A DNA stretch of 64,000 bases from Candidatus Calescibacterium sp. Its GTDB lineage: Bacteria; DRYD01. The translations under genes were made by a program, and so were the position numbers. The notes beneath the pieces were generated by a model. The model did no database searches and had not been told where the DNA came from. It was given only the letters and a program-made list of their open reading frames with translations. The stretch is from contig JANXCV010000003.1 in assembly GCA_025059235.1 (NCBI GenBank), positions 195,509-259,508 of the forward strand, in the 5' to 3' direction. Shown one piece after another: positions 7,727 through 17,283 of this stretch. Numbering within the stretch: position 1 is the first letter of the stretch; each line of letters begins with the position of its first letter.

Positions 7727-8694
7727 TGATTCCGAACGAACTTAAGTTATTATGCTTGTTATACGAAAAAGAAGAACTAAAAGTATCAGATATCGCTAAA
7801 AATTTAGGAATATCAAGTAATAGGGTCAAAAAGCTGATAGATGTTCTGTCAAAGAATTATAATATAAACATTATTTTTGACGGCAAAAAAAGAGTTTACT
7901 ATCTTCCAGAAAGAAGGATACAAGCATATCACGATAATCCGTATTTTTGGGCTTCTATTTTGATCTATATTTTCTACATAATGGTCAGGACAGATAACCA
8001 AAGAGTTAAAAACCTTGCAGCTACTTTACTATGGAATTTCATCAATTTCTATAACGAACACTTCGACAAGAAGACAAAAGTGGATGAGCTAAAGTTCTTC
8101 GATAACGATATGCTGTTTTTATTGGACGATCCCTCTCTTTTCTACGTCAAAGATATGGATTACAATATTTTTATCAGAATAAAGAGTGCTATATCGAATA
8201 AAAGCGAAATAAGAATTACTGTGATTGACAGGCATAGTTCTGGTTATAAAAGGGTAAATACATTTCCTATCTATCTCGCTTTTTTAAGAAAAAATTGGTA
8301 TTTGGTGAGTTTTTCGGAAAATCAGTACCAGATCTTTGATGTTAACGATATAAAAGAGATTTCTCTTACTGGAAGAGTACTGGAACAGGACATAGGTATT
8401 TCTGTTGAGGATGCTATCCCTGAACTACGTGAGTATATTATTCCCAGCAAAAAGTACTCTGTATTGATAGACATATCGGATTATGTTAAAGTCTATGGTA
8501 TTAGCTTTTTTCATCCCTCTCAAAAGATTACTATTAATCAGGATAAGGTATATATGCGATTAGAGATTGTAAATTTACCTATGCTTTTTAGGTGGTTGAG
8601 TTCACACGGTAAGCTTATGAAGATTATTGAGCCGGAGATAGTTAAGCAGAAGTATATAGAATACCTGTTAGACATTGTTGATAGTTATAGTTAA
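7726..8694 (+). CDS. HTH/WYL-domain transcriptional regulator
   Basis: A 322-residue protein. The first ~60 residues form a winged helix-turn-helix (LKVSDIAKNLGISSNRVKKLIDVL). The centre holds a WYL-type SH3-like domain, including the literal NWYLVSFS segment and the following DVNDIKEISLTGRVLEQ. The C-terminal ~100 residues resemble the WCX extension (LFRWLSSHGKLMKIIEPE). WYL domains bind nucleic acid or nucleotide-like ligands and act as effector sensors. Its start codon overlaps the last base of the cdaA stop, so a link to cyclic di-AMP is a reasonable inference. Confidence 0.8.
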   Translation: MIPNELKLLCLLYEKEELKVSDIAKNLGISSNRVKKLIDVLSKNYNINIIFDGKKRVYYLPERRIQAYHDNPYFWASILIYIFYIMVRTDNQRVKNLAATLLWNFINFYNEHFDKKTKVDELKFFDNDMLFLLDDPSLFYVKDMDYNIFIRIKSAISNKSEIRITVIDRHSSGYKRVNTFPIYLAFLRKNWYLVSFSENQYQIFDVNDIKEISLTGRVLEQDIGISVEDAIPELREYIIPSKKYSVLIDISDYVKVYGISFFHPSQKITINQDKVYMRLEIVNLPMLFRWLSSHGKLMKIIEPEIVKQKYIEYLLDIVDSYS

Positions 8695-8713
8695 TAGAAA
8701 GGGGTGTTTTGGT

Positions 8714-10147
8714 GTGGTAAGGACTAGGTTTGCTCCTTCTCCGACAGGATATTTACATATAGGGGGAGCAAGAACTGCCTTATTCAATTACCTATTTGCC
8801 AAAAGAAATGATGGCAAATTCATTCTGAGAATAGAAGATACTGATCTGGAAAGGTCGAAAATTGAGTATGAAAAGGAAATAATACAAGACTTACTCTGGG
8901 TAGGAATTAGGTGGGATGAAGGACCTGATATAGGGGGAAACTACGGACCCTACAGACAATCCGAAAGACTTGAACTATACAACCTGGAACTAAAGAAACT
9001 AGTTGAAAAAGGGCTAGCTTATGAATGTTATTGTACTGAAGAAGAGTTAGAGGTTCAGAGAAAATTACAACTTAAAGAAAAGAAACCTCCTATATACGAC
9101 AGAAGATGCCTGAATTTAACAGAAAAGAAAAGAAAAGAGTATATAAATGAAGGAAGAAGACCTTCTTACAGATTTTTAGTACCACATAAAACGCTGGAAT
9201 ACACTGATCTTGTACATGGTAAGGTAACTGTCGACTGCTCTCTAATTTCCGATCCGATAATAGTCAAAAGCAATGGTATTCCGACGTATAATTTTGCTTG
9301 TGTGGTCGATGACTACCACATGGGGATAACTCACGTAATCAGAGGAGATGAACATCTTGATAACACGCCTAGACAAATCCTTATTTTTGAGGCTCTAGGA
9401 TATAAGCATCCATTCTATGCTCACATACCTATGATATTGGCTCCAGATAGGACTAAACTGTCGAAGAGACATGGAGCTACCTCCGTAAAAGAACTGAAAC
9501 AACTTGGATATGTTCCTCAAGCACTGATAAACTACATATCTCTACTTGGATGGTCCCCAAAAGAAAATAGGGAAGTTTTTAGTATAGAAGAAATTATACA
9601 AAGATTCGATTTTGACCATATTTTGGATCATCCGGCAGTATATGACCTCGAAAAAATGAAATGGTTCAACCATTACTACATTTCAAATATTTTGACTAAT
9701 CAACAGGTTTTAAAATATCTTCAGGAGTTAGACAATAATGTGAAGAACAATATTGACCTGTATGGAAAGATTATAGAATTTGAAAAGTCAAGGGTTTATT
9801 CATTACTTGAATTTATCGATGTATTCAAGATCATTAGCAATGATATTGTCGATTACGATTTATCGAATGTCGATGCCAATCTATTTAGTTTAAACATCAA
9901 GAATACATACGATGATTTGGTTAATATTGAATTTTCGTCAGTAGATAGTATAAAGCAGAGTTTAAAGAGAATTATTCAGAAGCATAATCTCAGAACTCAG
10001 GATTTATATAAGCCCATAAGGTTTGCTCTGACCAATACATTAGAGGGTATAGAACTACCAAAACTAATCTATTTATTAGGAAAGGAAAAGTTTTTGAATA
10101 GATTAAAGAATTTCATAAGTTTTGTTGATAGTAAAACCAAGGTTTAG
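8714..10147 (+). CDS. gltX: Glutamate--tRNA ligase
   Basis: Class I aminoacyl-tRNA synthetase charging tRNA-Glu. I chose GTG at 8714 (AAAGGGG at 8698-8704, good spacing), which gives the canonical beginning VVRTRFAPSPTGYLHIGGARTA. The upstream ATG at 8675 lies inside the WYL gene. The HIGH-type motif is HIGG and the KMSKS-type motif is KLSKRHG. Residues around CYCTEEELE lie in the usual insertion. 477 residues is normal. Whether it is discriminating or also charges tRNA-Gln cannot be read by eye; no gatCAB is in the window. Confidence 0.95.
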   Translation: MVRTRFAPSPTGYLHIGGARTALFNYLFAKRNDGKFILRIEDTDLERSKIEYEKEIIQDLLWVGIRWDEGPDIGGNYGPYRQSERLELYNLELKKLVEKGLAYECYCTEEELEVQRKLQLKEKKPPIYDRRCLNLTEKKRKEYINEGRRPSYRFLVPHKTLEYTDLVHGKVTVDCSLISDPIIVKSNGIPTYNFACVVDDYHMGITHVIRGDEHLDNTPRQILIFEALGYKHPFYAHIPMILAPDRTKLSKRHGATSVKELKQLGYVPQALINYISLLGWSPKENREVFSIEEIIQRFDFDHILDHPAVYDLEKMKWFNHYYISNILTNQQVLKYLQELDNNVKNNIDLYGKIIEFEKSRVYSLLEFIDVFKIISNDIVDYDLSNVDANLFSLNIKNTYDDLVNIEFSSVDSIKQSLKRIIQKHNLRTQDLYKPIRFALTNTLEGIELPKLIYLLGKEKFLNRLKNFISFVDSKTKV

Positions 10148-10158
10148 GAGGAGGATTT

Positions 10159-12921
10159 ATGGATCTTTCTAAAACTGTGAACCTAATGAAAACTGATTTT
10201 CCGATGAAAGCCAATTTACCTTTGGTAGAGCCGGATATCGTGGATTTCTGGGAAGAAAACAGAATTTACTATAAAGTTCTAGCTAAAAATCAGGGTAGAG
10301 AACAAAGGATTTTACATGATGGTCCTCCGTACTCTAATGGGAAAATTCATCTTGGACACGCTCTCAATAAGATTTTAAAGGACATCTTAGTTAAGTACTG
10401 GAACTTAAAGGGGTACTACAGTCCGTTTATTCCTGGCTGGGATACCCACGGATTACCAAATGAAAAAGCCGCTCTGACTACATACAATATAGATAGAAAA
10501 AAGGTTTCTGAATTATATATCAGAGAAAAGTCGAAAGAAATAGCTGTCTATTATTCTGAGATTCAGAAGAATCAATTCAGGAGGCTAGGGGTTTTTGCAG
10601 ATTGGGAAAATCCTTACCTTACACTAAATCCTTCTTACGAGGCTGCTATAATAAGGGCTTTCGGAAAGCTCTGGCAGAATGGGTATATATACAGAGAAAT
10701 GAAGCCCGTTTATTGGTGTTACGACTGCGAAACATCTCTAGCAGAGGCAGAAATAGAATATAAAGAAAAAAGTTCTCCTTCAATTGTCGTCTCATTCAAG
10801 CTTGAGGAATCTTTAGATGATATTGATCAGGCTTATGTTTTAATATGGACCACTACTCCGTGGACTTTGCCAGCCAACGTAGCTATAGCTTATAAACCCG
10901 ATTCCCAATACATCCTAGTGGATTATAACTCTAAAAAATATATTGTAGCAAAAGAAGCCTATTTCAATGCAGAACAATTGAAATTTTTAAGAGAAGAGTC
11001 TAGAATAGTAAAAGAGCTTTCTTCGGATCAGCTTTTTAAGCTAAAGGCAAAACATCCTTTTATTGATAGATATTCGATTTTGGTTCCTGCTGATTATGTG
11101 GACTTGTATAACGGAACGGGGTTAGTACACATCGCTCCAGGACACGGATACGAAGACTATATTACAGGTAAAAAATTTGGATTACAAATATTATCTCCAG
11201 TAGATCAAGAGGGGAAGTTTACAGATGAGGTAGAACTCTTGAAGGGTTTACATATCGATCAAGCCAACCAGGTGATAACCAAAATACTTTCTGAATCTGG
11301 TAGTTTACTTTGGCAAAGTTCTATTATACACAGCTATCCTCATTGTTGGAGATGCCATAAGCCAGTAATATTTAGGGCTACTTATCAGTGGTTCTTAGAT
11401 GTGGAAAAAATGAAAGATAAATTAATTTCTTCTATCGGTGAAGTTGAATGGTATCCTTCTTGGGGAAGAGAAAGAATGGTCAAGATGGTGGAGAATAGAC
11501 CCGATTGGTGTCTATCTCGTCAAAGGGTATGGGGAGTATTTATACCAGCACTGTACTGCAAAAACTGTAAAGAGCACATAATAGACAATGATATAGTGGA
11601 AAATATCGCTTCAATAATTGAAAAAGAGGGAAGTGATGTTTGGTGGAAAAAAGATGTAAAGTACTTCATAAACAAAGATTTAGTATGTTCCAAATGTGGT
11701 TCAAGAGAATTTGAAAAGGAGAAAGATATTTTTGATGTATGGTTTGAATCTGCGGTTAGTCACTTAGCAGTACTATATAATAACCTACCTCATCCGTGTG
11801 AGTTATATTTAGAGGGGGCTGATCAGTATAGGGGTTGGTTCCAGGTTTCTTTGATCACTAGTGTTGGAGTACTGGGCTATCCTCCATACAAGAAGGTATT
11901 GACTCATGGTTGGGTTCTCGATAGTGAAGGTAGGGCAATGCATAAATCCCTCGGTAATGTCATAGATCCTATGGAAATAGTCGAAGAATACGGAGCAGAT
12001 ATCCTTAGATTATATTTTGCAACCTCTGAATATGTCAACGACATTAAAATGTCTAAGAATACCCTGAACGTCGTAGCTGAGATGTATAAAAAGATCAGAA
12101 ATACGATCAGATTTATGCTAGGTAATATTTATGATTTCGACATAGATACTCATAAATTCAATTTGGATGAGTTACCTATACTTGAAAAGTATATACTTTA
12201 TCGACATGCGAGAATGATAAAGAGTGTTGAAAACTACATCGAAAACTTTGAGTTTCATAGATATATTTATGAGGTATATAACTACATTGTTCATAGTCTC
12301 AGTGCTTTATACTTGGATATTAGAAAAGATGTTTTGTATACTTATGAGAGGGATTCTTTTGCAAGGAGAGCTTGTCAGTTTGTGATATTCAATATCCTGA
12401 GAGATTTGCTTGTGATGTTATTTCCTGTTTTGTCGTTTACGTGTGAGCAAGCTTGGAGAAACATACCGTTGAAGAATCTTTCTACCTTTAGTTGCTACCT
12501 TCAAGACTGGCCAGACTATAAGAAATACAGTGTATCAGGGGTGGAATTTGTAGATGACATCATCGAACTTCAAAAAGCCATCTTACCTATATTCGAAAAA
12601 TACAAAAATAGTGGACAAATAAAGACTACGAATGAAAGCATTTTACATTTGTATTCAGATAAAGCATATGAGTTTTTGGAAACTCATAAAGACATAATAA
12701 AGGAAATATTCAGGGTAGCAGAGGTTGCAGTCTCAAAACAGAACAAAGAAAGTCTAGAGTTTGTTAATTTCAACAACATGAATGTTTTCGTGGAATTTAT
12801 TAAATCGAATTACCATAAATGTCAAAGATGTTGGAATTATTATCCTGAGTTAAGGGACTATAATATAAAAGTATGTTTTAGGTGTTATGATATTTTACAA
12901 AAAATAGGGATGTTTGCTTAA
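10159..12921 (+). CDS. ileS: Isoleucine--tRNA ligase
   Basis: A 920-residue IleS of normal bacterial length. The HIGH-type motif is in DGPPYSNGKIHLGHALNK. The editing domain contains WTTTPWTLPANVA and THGLPNE. The KMSKS-type loop reads AMHKSLGN, so Met-Ser is replaced by His at the second variable position. The C-terminal zinc-finger-like motif CQRCWNYYPE...CFRCYDIL with four cysteines is intact. It lies 11 bases after gltX behind AGGAGGAGG. The two synthetases probably form one transcript with the TlpA-like gene behind. Confidence 0.96.
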   Translation: MDLSKTVNLMKTDFPMKANLPLVEPDIVDFWEENRIYYKVLAKNQGREQRILHDGPPYSNGKIHLGHALNKILKDILVKYWNLKGYYSPFIPGWDTHGLPNEKAALTTYNIDRKKVSELYIREKSKEIAVYYSEIQKNQFRRLGVFADWENPYLTLNPSYEAAIIRAFGKLWQNGYIYREMKPVYWCYDCETSLAEAEIEYKEKSSPSIVVSFKLEESLDDIDQAYVLIWTTTPWTLPANVAIAYKPDSQYILVDYNSKKYIVAKEAYFNAEQLKFLREESRIVKELSSDQLFKLKAKHPFIDRYSILVPADYVDLYNGTGLVHIAPGHGYEDYITGKKFGLQILSPVDQEGKFTDEVELLKGLHIDQANQVITKILSESGSLLWQSSIIHSYPHCWRCHKPVIFRATYQWFLDVEKMKDKLISSIGEVEWYPSWGRERMVKMVENRPDWCLSRQRVWGVFIPALYCKNCKEHIIDNDIVENIASIIEKEGSDVWWKKDVKYFINKDLVCSKCGSREFEKEKDIFDVWFESAVSHLAVLYNNLPHPCELYLEGADQYRGWFQVSLITSVGVLGYPPYKKVLTHGWVLDSEGRAMHKSLGNVIDPMEIVEEYGADILRLYFATSEYVNDIKMSKNTLNVVAEMYKKIRNTIRFMLGNIYDFDIDTHKFNLDELPILEKYILYRHARMIKSVENYIENFEFHRYIYEVYNYIVHSLSALYLDIRKDVLYTYERDSFARRACQFVIFNILRDLLVMLFPVLSFTCEQAWRNIPLKNLSTFSCYLQDWPDYKKYSVSGVEFVDDIIELQKAILPIFEKYKNSGQIKTTNESILHLYSDKAYEFLETHKDIIKEIFRVAEVAVSKQNKESLEFVNFNNMNVFVEFIKSNYHKCQRCWNYYPELRDYNIKVCFRCYDILQKIGMFA

Positions 12922-12955
12922 TCGATGAATAAGAAATATGGGAGGTGAAGATAAA

Positions 12956-13474
12956 ATGAGAAAAGCAATGGTTTTAATAGTGGTTGCTATCATAATTTTG
13001 GTTTTGAATTTTGGTATATCTTCTCAGGGGCAGGATGTATCTAATTTCATAAAGTATGCTCCTGCTATGAAAGATCTTTCTTCAGGTAAGGAAGTGTATC
13101 TAAAAGATCATCTGGATAAGGTAATGGTTTTGGAATTTTTCGAGACTTGGTGCCCATCCTGTATAAGAGCTATACCAGAACTAAATAAACTATATTCAAA
13201 TATTCAGAACGACACTAAATTAAGGAATAAAGTGGTTTTTTACAGTATCCTTAGCTCTTCTAGTGGAGATGAAAAGAGTATAAAAGAGTTTATTAAGAAT
13301 CGAAGGATAAGTTATCCCGTGTTGTTTGAAGCAAAACCCCAATTAAGTTATAACTTAGGAGTTAAGTATATTCCTACTATTTTTGTGATAAATCAGGGTA
13401 AGGTAGTATATACGAAGGTTGGATTTGAGGCCTCGGATGTTTTGACAAAGGCATTGCTTGAGTTTGTGAAGTGA
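12956..13474 (+). CDS. TlpA/ResA-like periplasmic thiol-disulfide protein
   Basis: A 172-residue thioredoxin-fold protein. I start it at ATG 12956, spaced correctly from GGGAGGTGA at 12939-12946. Residues 1-24 are an uncleaved anchor or signal (KAMVLIVVAIIILVLNFGIS). The active site is WCPSC, with the preceding FFETW and the cis-proline region YIPTIFVINQG. It probably reduces or delivers electrons to exported proteins or cytochromes. There is no DsbD/CcdA partner nearby. It stops two bases before the tRNA-Pro gene. Confidence 0.85.
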   Translation: MRKAMVLIVVAIIILVLNFGISSQGQDVSNFIKYAPAMKDLSSGKEVYLKDHLDKVMVLEFFETWCPSCIRAIPELNKLYSNIQNDTKLRNKVVFYSILSSSSGDEKSIKEFIKNRRISYPVLFEAKPQLSYNLGVKYIPTIFVINQGKVVYTKVGFEASDVLTKALLEFVK

Positions 13475-13475
13475 T

Positions 13476-13550
13476 CGGGGTGTAGCTTAGCCTGGCTAGA
13501 GCGCCATGTTCGGGACGTGGAGGTCGTGGGTTCAAATCCCACCACCCCGA
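13476..13550 (+). tRNA. tRNA-Pro (CGG)
   Basis: A complete cloverleaf. The acceptor stem is CGGGGTG/CACCCCG, with a D arm GCTT..GAGC. The anticodon stem CCATG/CGTGG encloses loop TTCGGGA (anticodon CGG), and the T arm is GTGGG-TTCAAAT-CCCAC. The discriminator base is A and CCA is not encoded. It is wedged between the TlpA-like gene and a hydroxyacid dehydrogenase whose ATG is only nine bases downstream. Confidence 0.97.
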
Positions 13551-13558
13551 ACTGAATC

Positions 13559-14521
13559 ATGATAACTATCACCTACCAACCAAAAGACAAAGAAAGAAAA
13601 ATACTACTCGAACTGGAAGAATACGGAAAAGTAGTATTCTACCAAGAAATTAGGGAAAATAAGGAAGATATACTTAAAAATACCGAAATACTTGTAACCT
13701 TTTTCCCCGACAAGGAATTAAGTAAGCATGAACTTGAATTACTTTCTAGATCGGATAAGTTAAAGATAGTTCAATCAATTCTTTCAGGAATAGATCATAT
13801 AGATTCTTCGTGGTTTCCCAGGGCTAAGATAATCGGCAACACGGGGGCATATTCAGAAATCATGGTCGAACATATTTTTGCATTCATTCTATTCTGGGCA
13901 AAAAACCTGATGGAAAATCACCTGAAATTAAAAAATGGAATATATGAACAAAAAGCAAATAGTTTACTTATAAAAGGGAAAACTATAGGGATAGTTGGTT
14001 TTGGAGGAATAGGCAAAGAAGTAGCGAGAATAGCCAAAGCTTTCTATATGAAAGTTTTAGCCATAAATACCACAGGCAAAACCGACAGTAAATATGTAGA
14101 TGAGATATATACTCTGGAAGGATTAGATTATGTTTTGCTTAATTCCGACATAGTTGTTCTTTCTCTACCTCTGAGCAAAAGTACAGAGAACTTGATAAAC
14201 TACGATAAGCTAAGATTAATGAAAAGGAATGCTATCTTGATAAATGTTGGTAGGGGGCAGATAATAAATCAAAAAGACTTATATTATTTCCTAAGGGATA
14301 ATCCTGACTTCAGGTGTGCTTTGGATGTTTGGTGGTCAGAGCCAGCTTTTAACCAGGAATTTAAACTGAACTACCCATTTTTTGAGTTACCAAATTTTCT
14401 AGGGAGTCCCCATAATTCTGCACTCGTCCCAGAAACCTTCGAAATAAGAACCAGACATCTAGTAGAAAAATTAAAAAAAATTTTAAGCGAAACTACAGAA
14501 AGGAGAAGAGATAATGTTTAG
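13559..14521 (+). CDS. D-isomer 2-hydroxyacid dehydrogenase family protein
   Basis: A 320-residue NAD-dependent dehydrogenase. The Rossmann motif is GKTIGIVGFGGIGKEVARIA near residue 140, then LINVGRGQIINQ, with the C-terminal catalytic His in GSPHNSA. The catalytic Arg lies in the LINVGRG region and the acidic partner near LDVWWSEPAF. The substrate (glycerate, phosphoglycerate, lactate or others) is not determinable. The start has no Shine-Dalgarno sequence: only eight bases separate it from the tRNA-Pro discriminator, so a tRNA-processed or leaderless mRNA is likely. Confidence 0.85.
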   Translation: MITITYQPKDKERKILLELEEYGKVVFYQEIRENKEDILKNTEILVTFFPDKELSKHELELLSRSDKLKIVQSILSGIDHIDSSWFPRAKIIGNTGAYSEIMVEHIFAFILFWAKNLMENHLKLKNGIYEQKANSLLIKGKTIGIVGFGGIGKEVARIAKAFYMKVLAINTTGKTDSKYVDEIYTLEGLDYVLLNSDIVVLSLPLSKSTENLINYDKLRLMKRNAILINVGRGQIINQKDLYYFLRDNPDFRCALDVWWSEPAFNQEFKLNYPFFELPNFLGSPHNSALVPETFEIRTRHLVEKLKKILSETTERRRDNV

Positions 14522-14975
14522 TAGGGTTTTCCTAGGAAGTGACCATGCAGGATTTAACTTAAAAAAAATAATCATTGATTATCTGGTAAATAATTTCGAT
14601 ATTGAAATAGTGGACAAGGGGACATATTCTGAAGCCAGTTGTGATTATCCTGATTACGCAATCGAAGTTTGTAAAGAAATCATAAGAAGTAAAAATTCTG
14701 CTGGAATTCTCATATGTGGGACTGGTATAGGTATGTCGATAGTTGCTAACAAATTTGAAGGGATAAGAGCAGCTCTATGCTATAATTCTACTTCTTCTAG
14801 ATTGTCTAGATTACACAACGATTCAAATATTCTCTGTCTGGGAGCTAGAATAATAGGACCTGAAATAGCTAAGGATATCGTAAAGGCTTTCTTGGAAACC
14901 CCATTCGAAGGCGGTAGACATCAAAAAAGAATAGATAAAATCCTAGAATTAGAAAAGAAAATAAGAACATGTTGA
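14514..14975 (+). CDS. rpiB: Ribose-5-phosphate isomerase B
   Basis: A 153-residue RpiB/LacAB-family isomerase interconverting ribose 5-phosphate and ribulose 5-phosphate. Hallmarks are GSDHAGFNLK at the start, CDYPDYA, the anion-binding CGTGIGMSIVANK with its catalytic Cys, and the basic loop GIRAALCYN. It overlaps the upstream dehydrogenase by eight bases and the downstream transferase by seven. GGAGAAGAG before the start lies inside the previous gene. Confidence 0.93.
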   Translation: MFSRVFLGSDHAGFNLKKIIIDYLVNNFDIEIVDKGTYSEASCDYPDYAIEVCKEIIRSKNSAGILICGTGIGMSIVANKFEGIRAALCYNSTSSRLSRLHNDSNILCLGARIIGPEIAKDIVKAFLETPFEGGRHQKRIDKILELEKKIRTC

Positions 14976-15943
14976 TTTATTTAGTCGTTTCGTTATTTGC
15001 TTTTTTGATGACATTGATCGTTACTCCTGTGGTTATAAGAATTTGCAGAAAGTATGGTATTGTTGATAGACCTGATGAAAGAAGAATTCACAAAGAGCCG
15101 ATTCCAAGGCTGGGAGGAATAGCCGTTATCGTTTCAGTTATATTTACCGTTCTTTCATTTACTACTCTGATTTTACTCTTTGATCCCGAATTCTTTAAAG
15201 TTAAGTATTTCAAATATGATTTTCTTCAGATTATAGGTATACTGTTTGCTCTGTTTGTTATAACGCTTGTGGGAATAATGGATGACTTGTTTGACATACA
15301 AGCTAAGATAAAACTGCTCTTTCAGTTTATCTGTGCTAACATTTTATATTTTACGGGTAGTAAGATAACGTTTCTAAGTAGTTTTACAAGTTATCCTGTA
15401 TTTGTTGGTGATTTTTTGAGTTATGTGCTTACGGTTTTATGGATAGTTGGGTTAACTAATGCTATAAATTTGATAGATGGTATGGATGGTGCTTTAGCTG
15501 GTATATCTGCTATAACTTCGTTCACATTGGGTCTGTTAGCCATAATTCAGGGTCAAACTGTGTTAGCTGTATTTGTTTTTACGCTGGGTGGAAGTCTACT
15601 TGGATTCTTAAGATATAATTTCAATCCTGCTAAGATCTTTCTGGGAGATACCGGTAGTATGTTCATAGGTATGTTTATGAGCATAGTTTCTTTGCTCGGA
15701 TATTTCAAGAAAGCTACCTTAATTTCATTAATAATTCCCATAATTGTCTTTGCTATTCCGATATTTGATACCTTGTGGGCAATTATCAGGAGAATACTAA
15801 AAGGACAACATATATTTCAGCCGGATAAGGAACATATTCACCACAAGTTATTGCAATTAGGATTGAATCAGAAGCAAGCAGCTTTCATACTATACTTCAT
15901 TACCATTTTTCTCTCTGCTGTTGCTATTATGATAATAAAGTAG
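14969..15943 (+). CDS. WecA/TagO/MraY-family undecaprenyl-phosphate sugar-1-phosphate transferase
   Basis: A 324-residue polytopic protein (about ten membrane segments). Family motifs are RIHKEPIPRLGGIAV near residue 36-50, the Asp pair in GIMDDLFDI (near 100), NAINLIDGMDGALAG (near 165), FLGDTGSMF (near 225) and HIHHKLLQLG (near 290). It transfers a HexNAc-1-phosphate to undecaprenyl phosphate on the cytoplasmic face, starting a surface polysaccharide. The HIHHKL box points to the WecA/TagO side rather than MraY. No other glycan genes are adjacent. Confidence 0.9.
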   Translation: MLIYLVVSLFAFLMTLIVTPVVIRICRKYGIVDRPDERRIHKEPIPRLGGIAVIVSVIFTVLSFTTLILLFDPEFFKVKYFKYDFLQIIGILFALFVITLVGIMDDLFDIQAKIKLLFQFICANILYFTGSKITFLSSFTSYPVFVGDFLSYVLTVLWIVGLTNAINLIDGMDGALAGISAITSFTLGLLAIIQGQTVLAVFVFTLGGSLLGFLRYNFNPAKIFLGDTGSMFIGMFMSIVSLLGYFKKATLISLIIPIIVFAIPIFDTLWAIIRRILKGQHIFQPDKEHIHHKLLQLGLNQKQAAFILYFITIFLSAVAIMIIK

Positions 15944-15954
15944 GAGGTAGCTTG

Positions 15955-17283
15955 ATGAATGAGATTTTTGTTATTGGTGGTGGTCCAGGAGGAGTAAAAT
16001 TAGCTCAAGAACTAAGGGCAATAGGATTTGAAGGAAAGATTGTTCTTATCGAGGAAAATCTTCTGGGTGGAGAATGTACAAACGTAGGATGTATTCCCTC
16101 AAAAACCCTATACAATTTTTCTAAGATCTGCTATAAAATTAAGAAATTAACGGGAAAAAGTTTTTCTTTCGACACAAAGTTAATAGTTAACACCATCAGA
16201 AGAGTTATAAACATGATCAGAAAGGGTATTGAACTGAATTTAAAAAATGCAGAAGTGGAAGTGATTAATGCCAGGGCAGTTATCCAGGGAGATAAAATAT
16301 TTTTCAATTCAAGTTCGTATAATTTTGACTGTGTTGCTATATGTACGGGTTCTATTCCTGTCACACTGGGATATAAACATGATAGGATACTTACTAATAG
16401 AGAGCTTTGGGGGCAAATGTTAGAAGATTTTATCAATGCCCTTAGTAAGGGAGCTAAAGTGTTAATCGTTGGTGGAGGATATATCGGACTTGAAACAGCT
16501 TGCATGTTTTCAAATCTCTTCGATGGTAGTCAGTTTATCGTGGTAGAAAAGGAAAAAAATATACTTAACACCGCCGATGATGAAATCATTCAAGAAATCC
16601 ATAAAAGTATTACCAAGAACAGTCCGAATATAAATATTCTGACTAATTGTTCTGTAAAAGATATACAATACGGGCCTAATAGTTTGATTGTAGAGTACGA
16701 TATTTCTGGGGAAATTTTCAAAGATGAATTCGATTTTGTGCTATTTTCTATAGGTAGAAAACCAAACATTCCTATTCAAGATCTGAATAAAATAGAGGTG
16801 AATGAATTTTTAGAGGTAAAAGGGATGAGAAATGTTTGGGCTATTGGTGATGTTATTGGTGGTAAATTGCTTGCTCATAAAGCTGAGTTTCAGGCTAAAA
16901 TTGCTTCTAGAAATATAATTGATAAGCTACAAGGGAAAGAAAGTAGGCATAGATATACCAAGACTAATGAACTTCAGATCCCATCTGTTATGTTTACTAT
17001 TCCTGAAGTAGGATGGTATGGTCTAACTGAAAAGGAATTGAAAAATATGCAGGTTGATTTCGTTTCTAAAAAAGCCAATATAGCTTCTAATCCAAGAGCT
17101 ATCGTTGATAACTCAAGGGAGGGATTTGTTAAAATATTGTATAATAATCGTGGGGAAATTCTAGGGGTACATATGATAGCTGAAAATGTATCAGAAATAA
17201 TAAGCGTACCTATGGTTTATAACTCTGAGACTATAGTATATCCCCATCCCACGATTTCAGAAATTTTCGGTGAATTACTATGA
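15955..17283 (+). CDS. Dihydrolipoamide dehydrogenase-like FAD/NAD disulfide reductase
   Basis: A 442-residue class I flavin disulfide reductase. I chose ATG 15955 (AGGAGG at 15942-15948) over the TTG immediately before it. It has the FAD Rossmann GGGPGGVKLAQEL at the N-terminus and a redox pair Cys41/Cys46 in GGECTNVGCIPSK. The second Rossmann motif is VLIVGGGYIGLETA, and AIGDVIGGKLLAHKA binds FAD. The C-terminal HPTISE motif includes the active-site His. The protein is shorter than typical LpdA. No lipoyl-enzyme genes are adjacent, so the physiological substrate is open. Confidence 0.85.
   Translation: MNEIFVIGGGPGGVKLAQELRAIGFEGKIVLIEENLLGGECTNVGCIPSKTLYNFSKICYKIKKLTGKSFSFDTKLIVNTIRRVINMIRKGIELNLKNAEVEVINARAVIQGDKIFFNSSSYNFDCVAICTGSIPVTLGYKHDRILTNRELWGQMLEDFINALSKGAKVLIVGGGYIGLETACMFSNLFDGSQFIVVEKEKNILNTADDEIIQEIHKSITKNSPNINILTNCSVKDIQYGPNSLIVEYDISGEIFKDEFDFVLFSIGRKPNIPIQDLNKIEVNEFLEVKGMRNVWAIGDVIGGKLLAHKAEFQAKIASRNIIDKLQGKESRHRYTKTNELQIPSVMFTIPEVGWYGLTEKELKNMQVDFVSKKANIASNPRAIVDNSREGFVKILYNNRGEILGVHMIAENVSEIISVPMVYNSETIVYPHPTISEIFGELL

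Noticed and set aside
8675..8713. Longer gltX start at ATG 8675
   Set aside because: It lies within the WYL gene and lacks a site; GTG 8714 has AAAGGGG and gives the canonical N-terminus.
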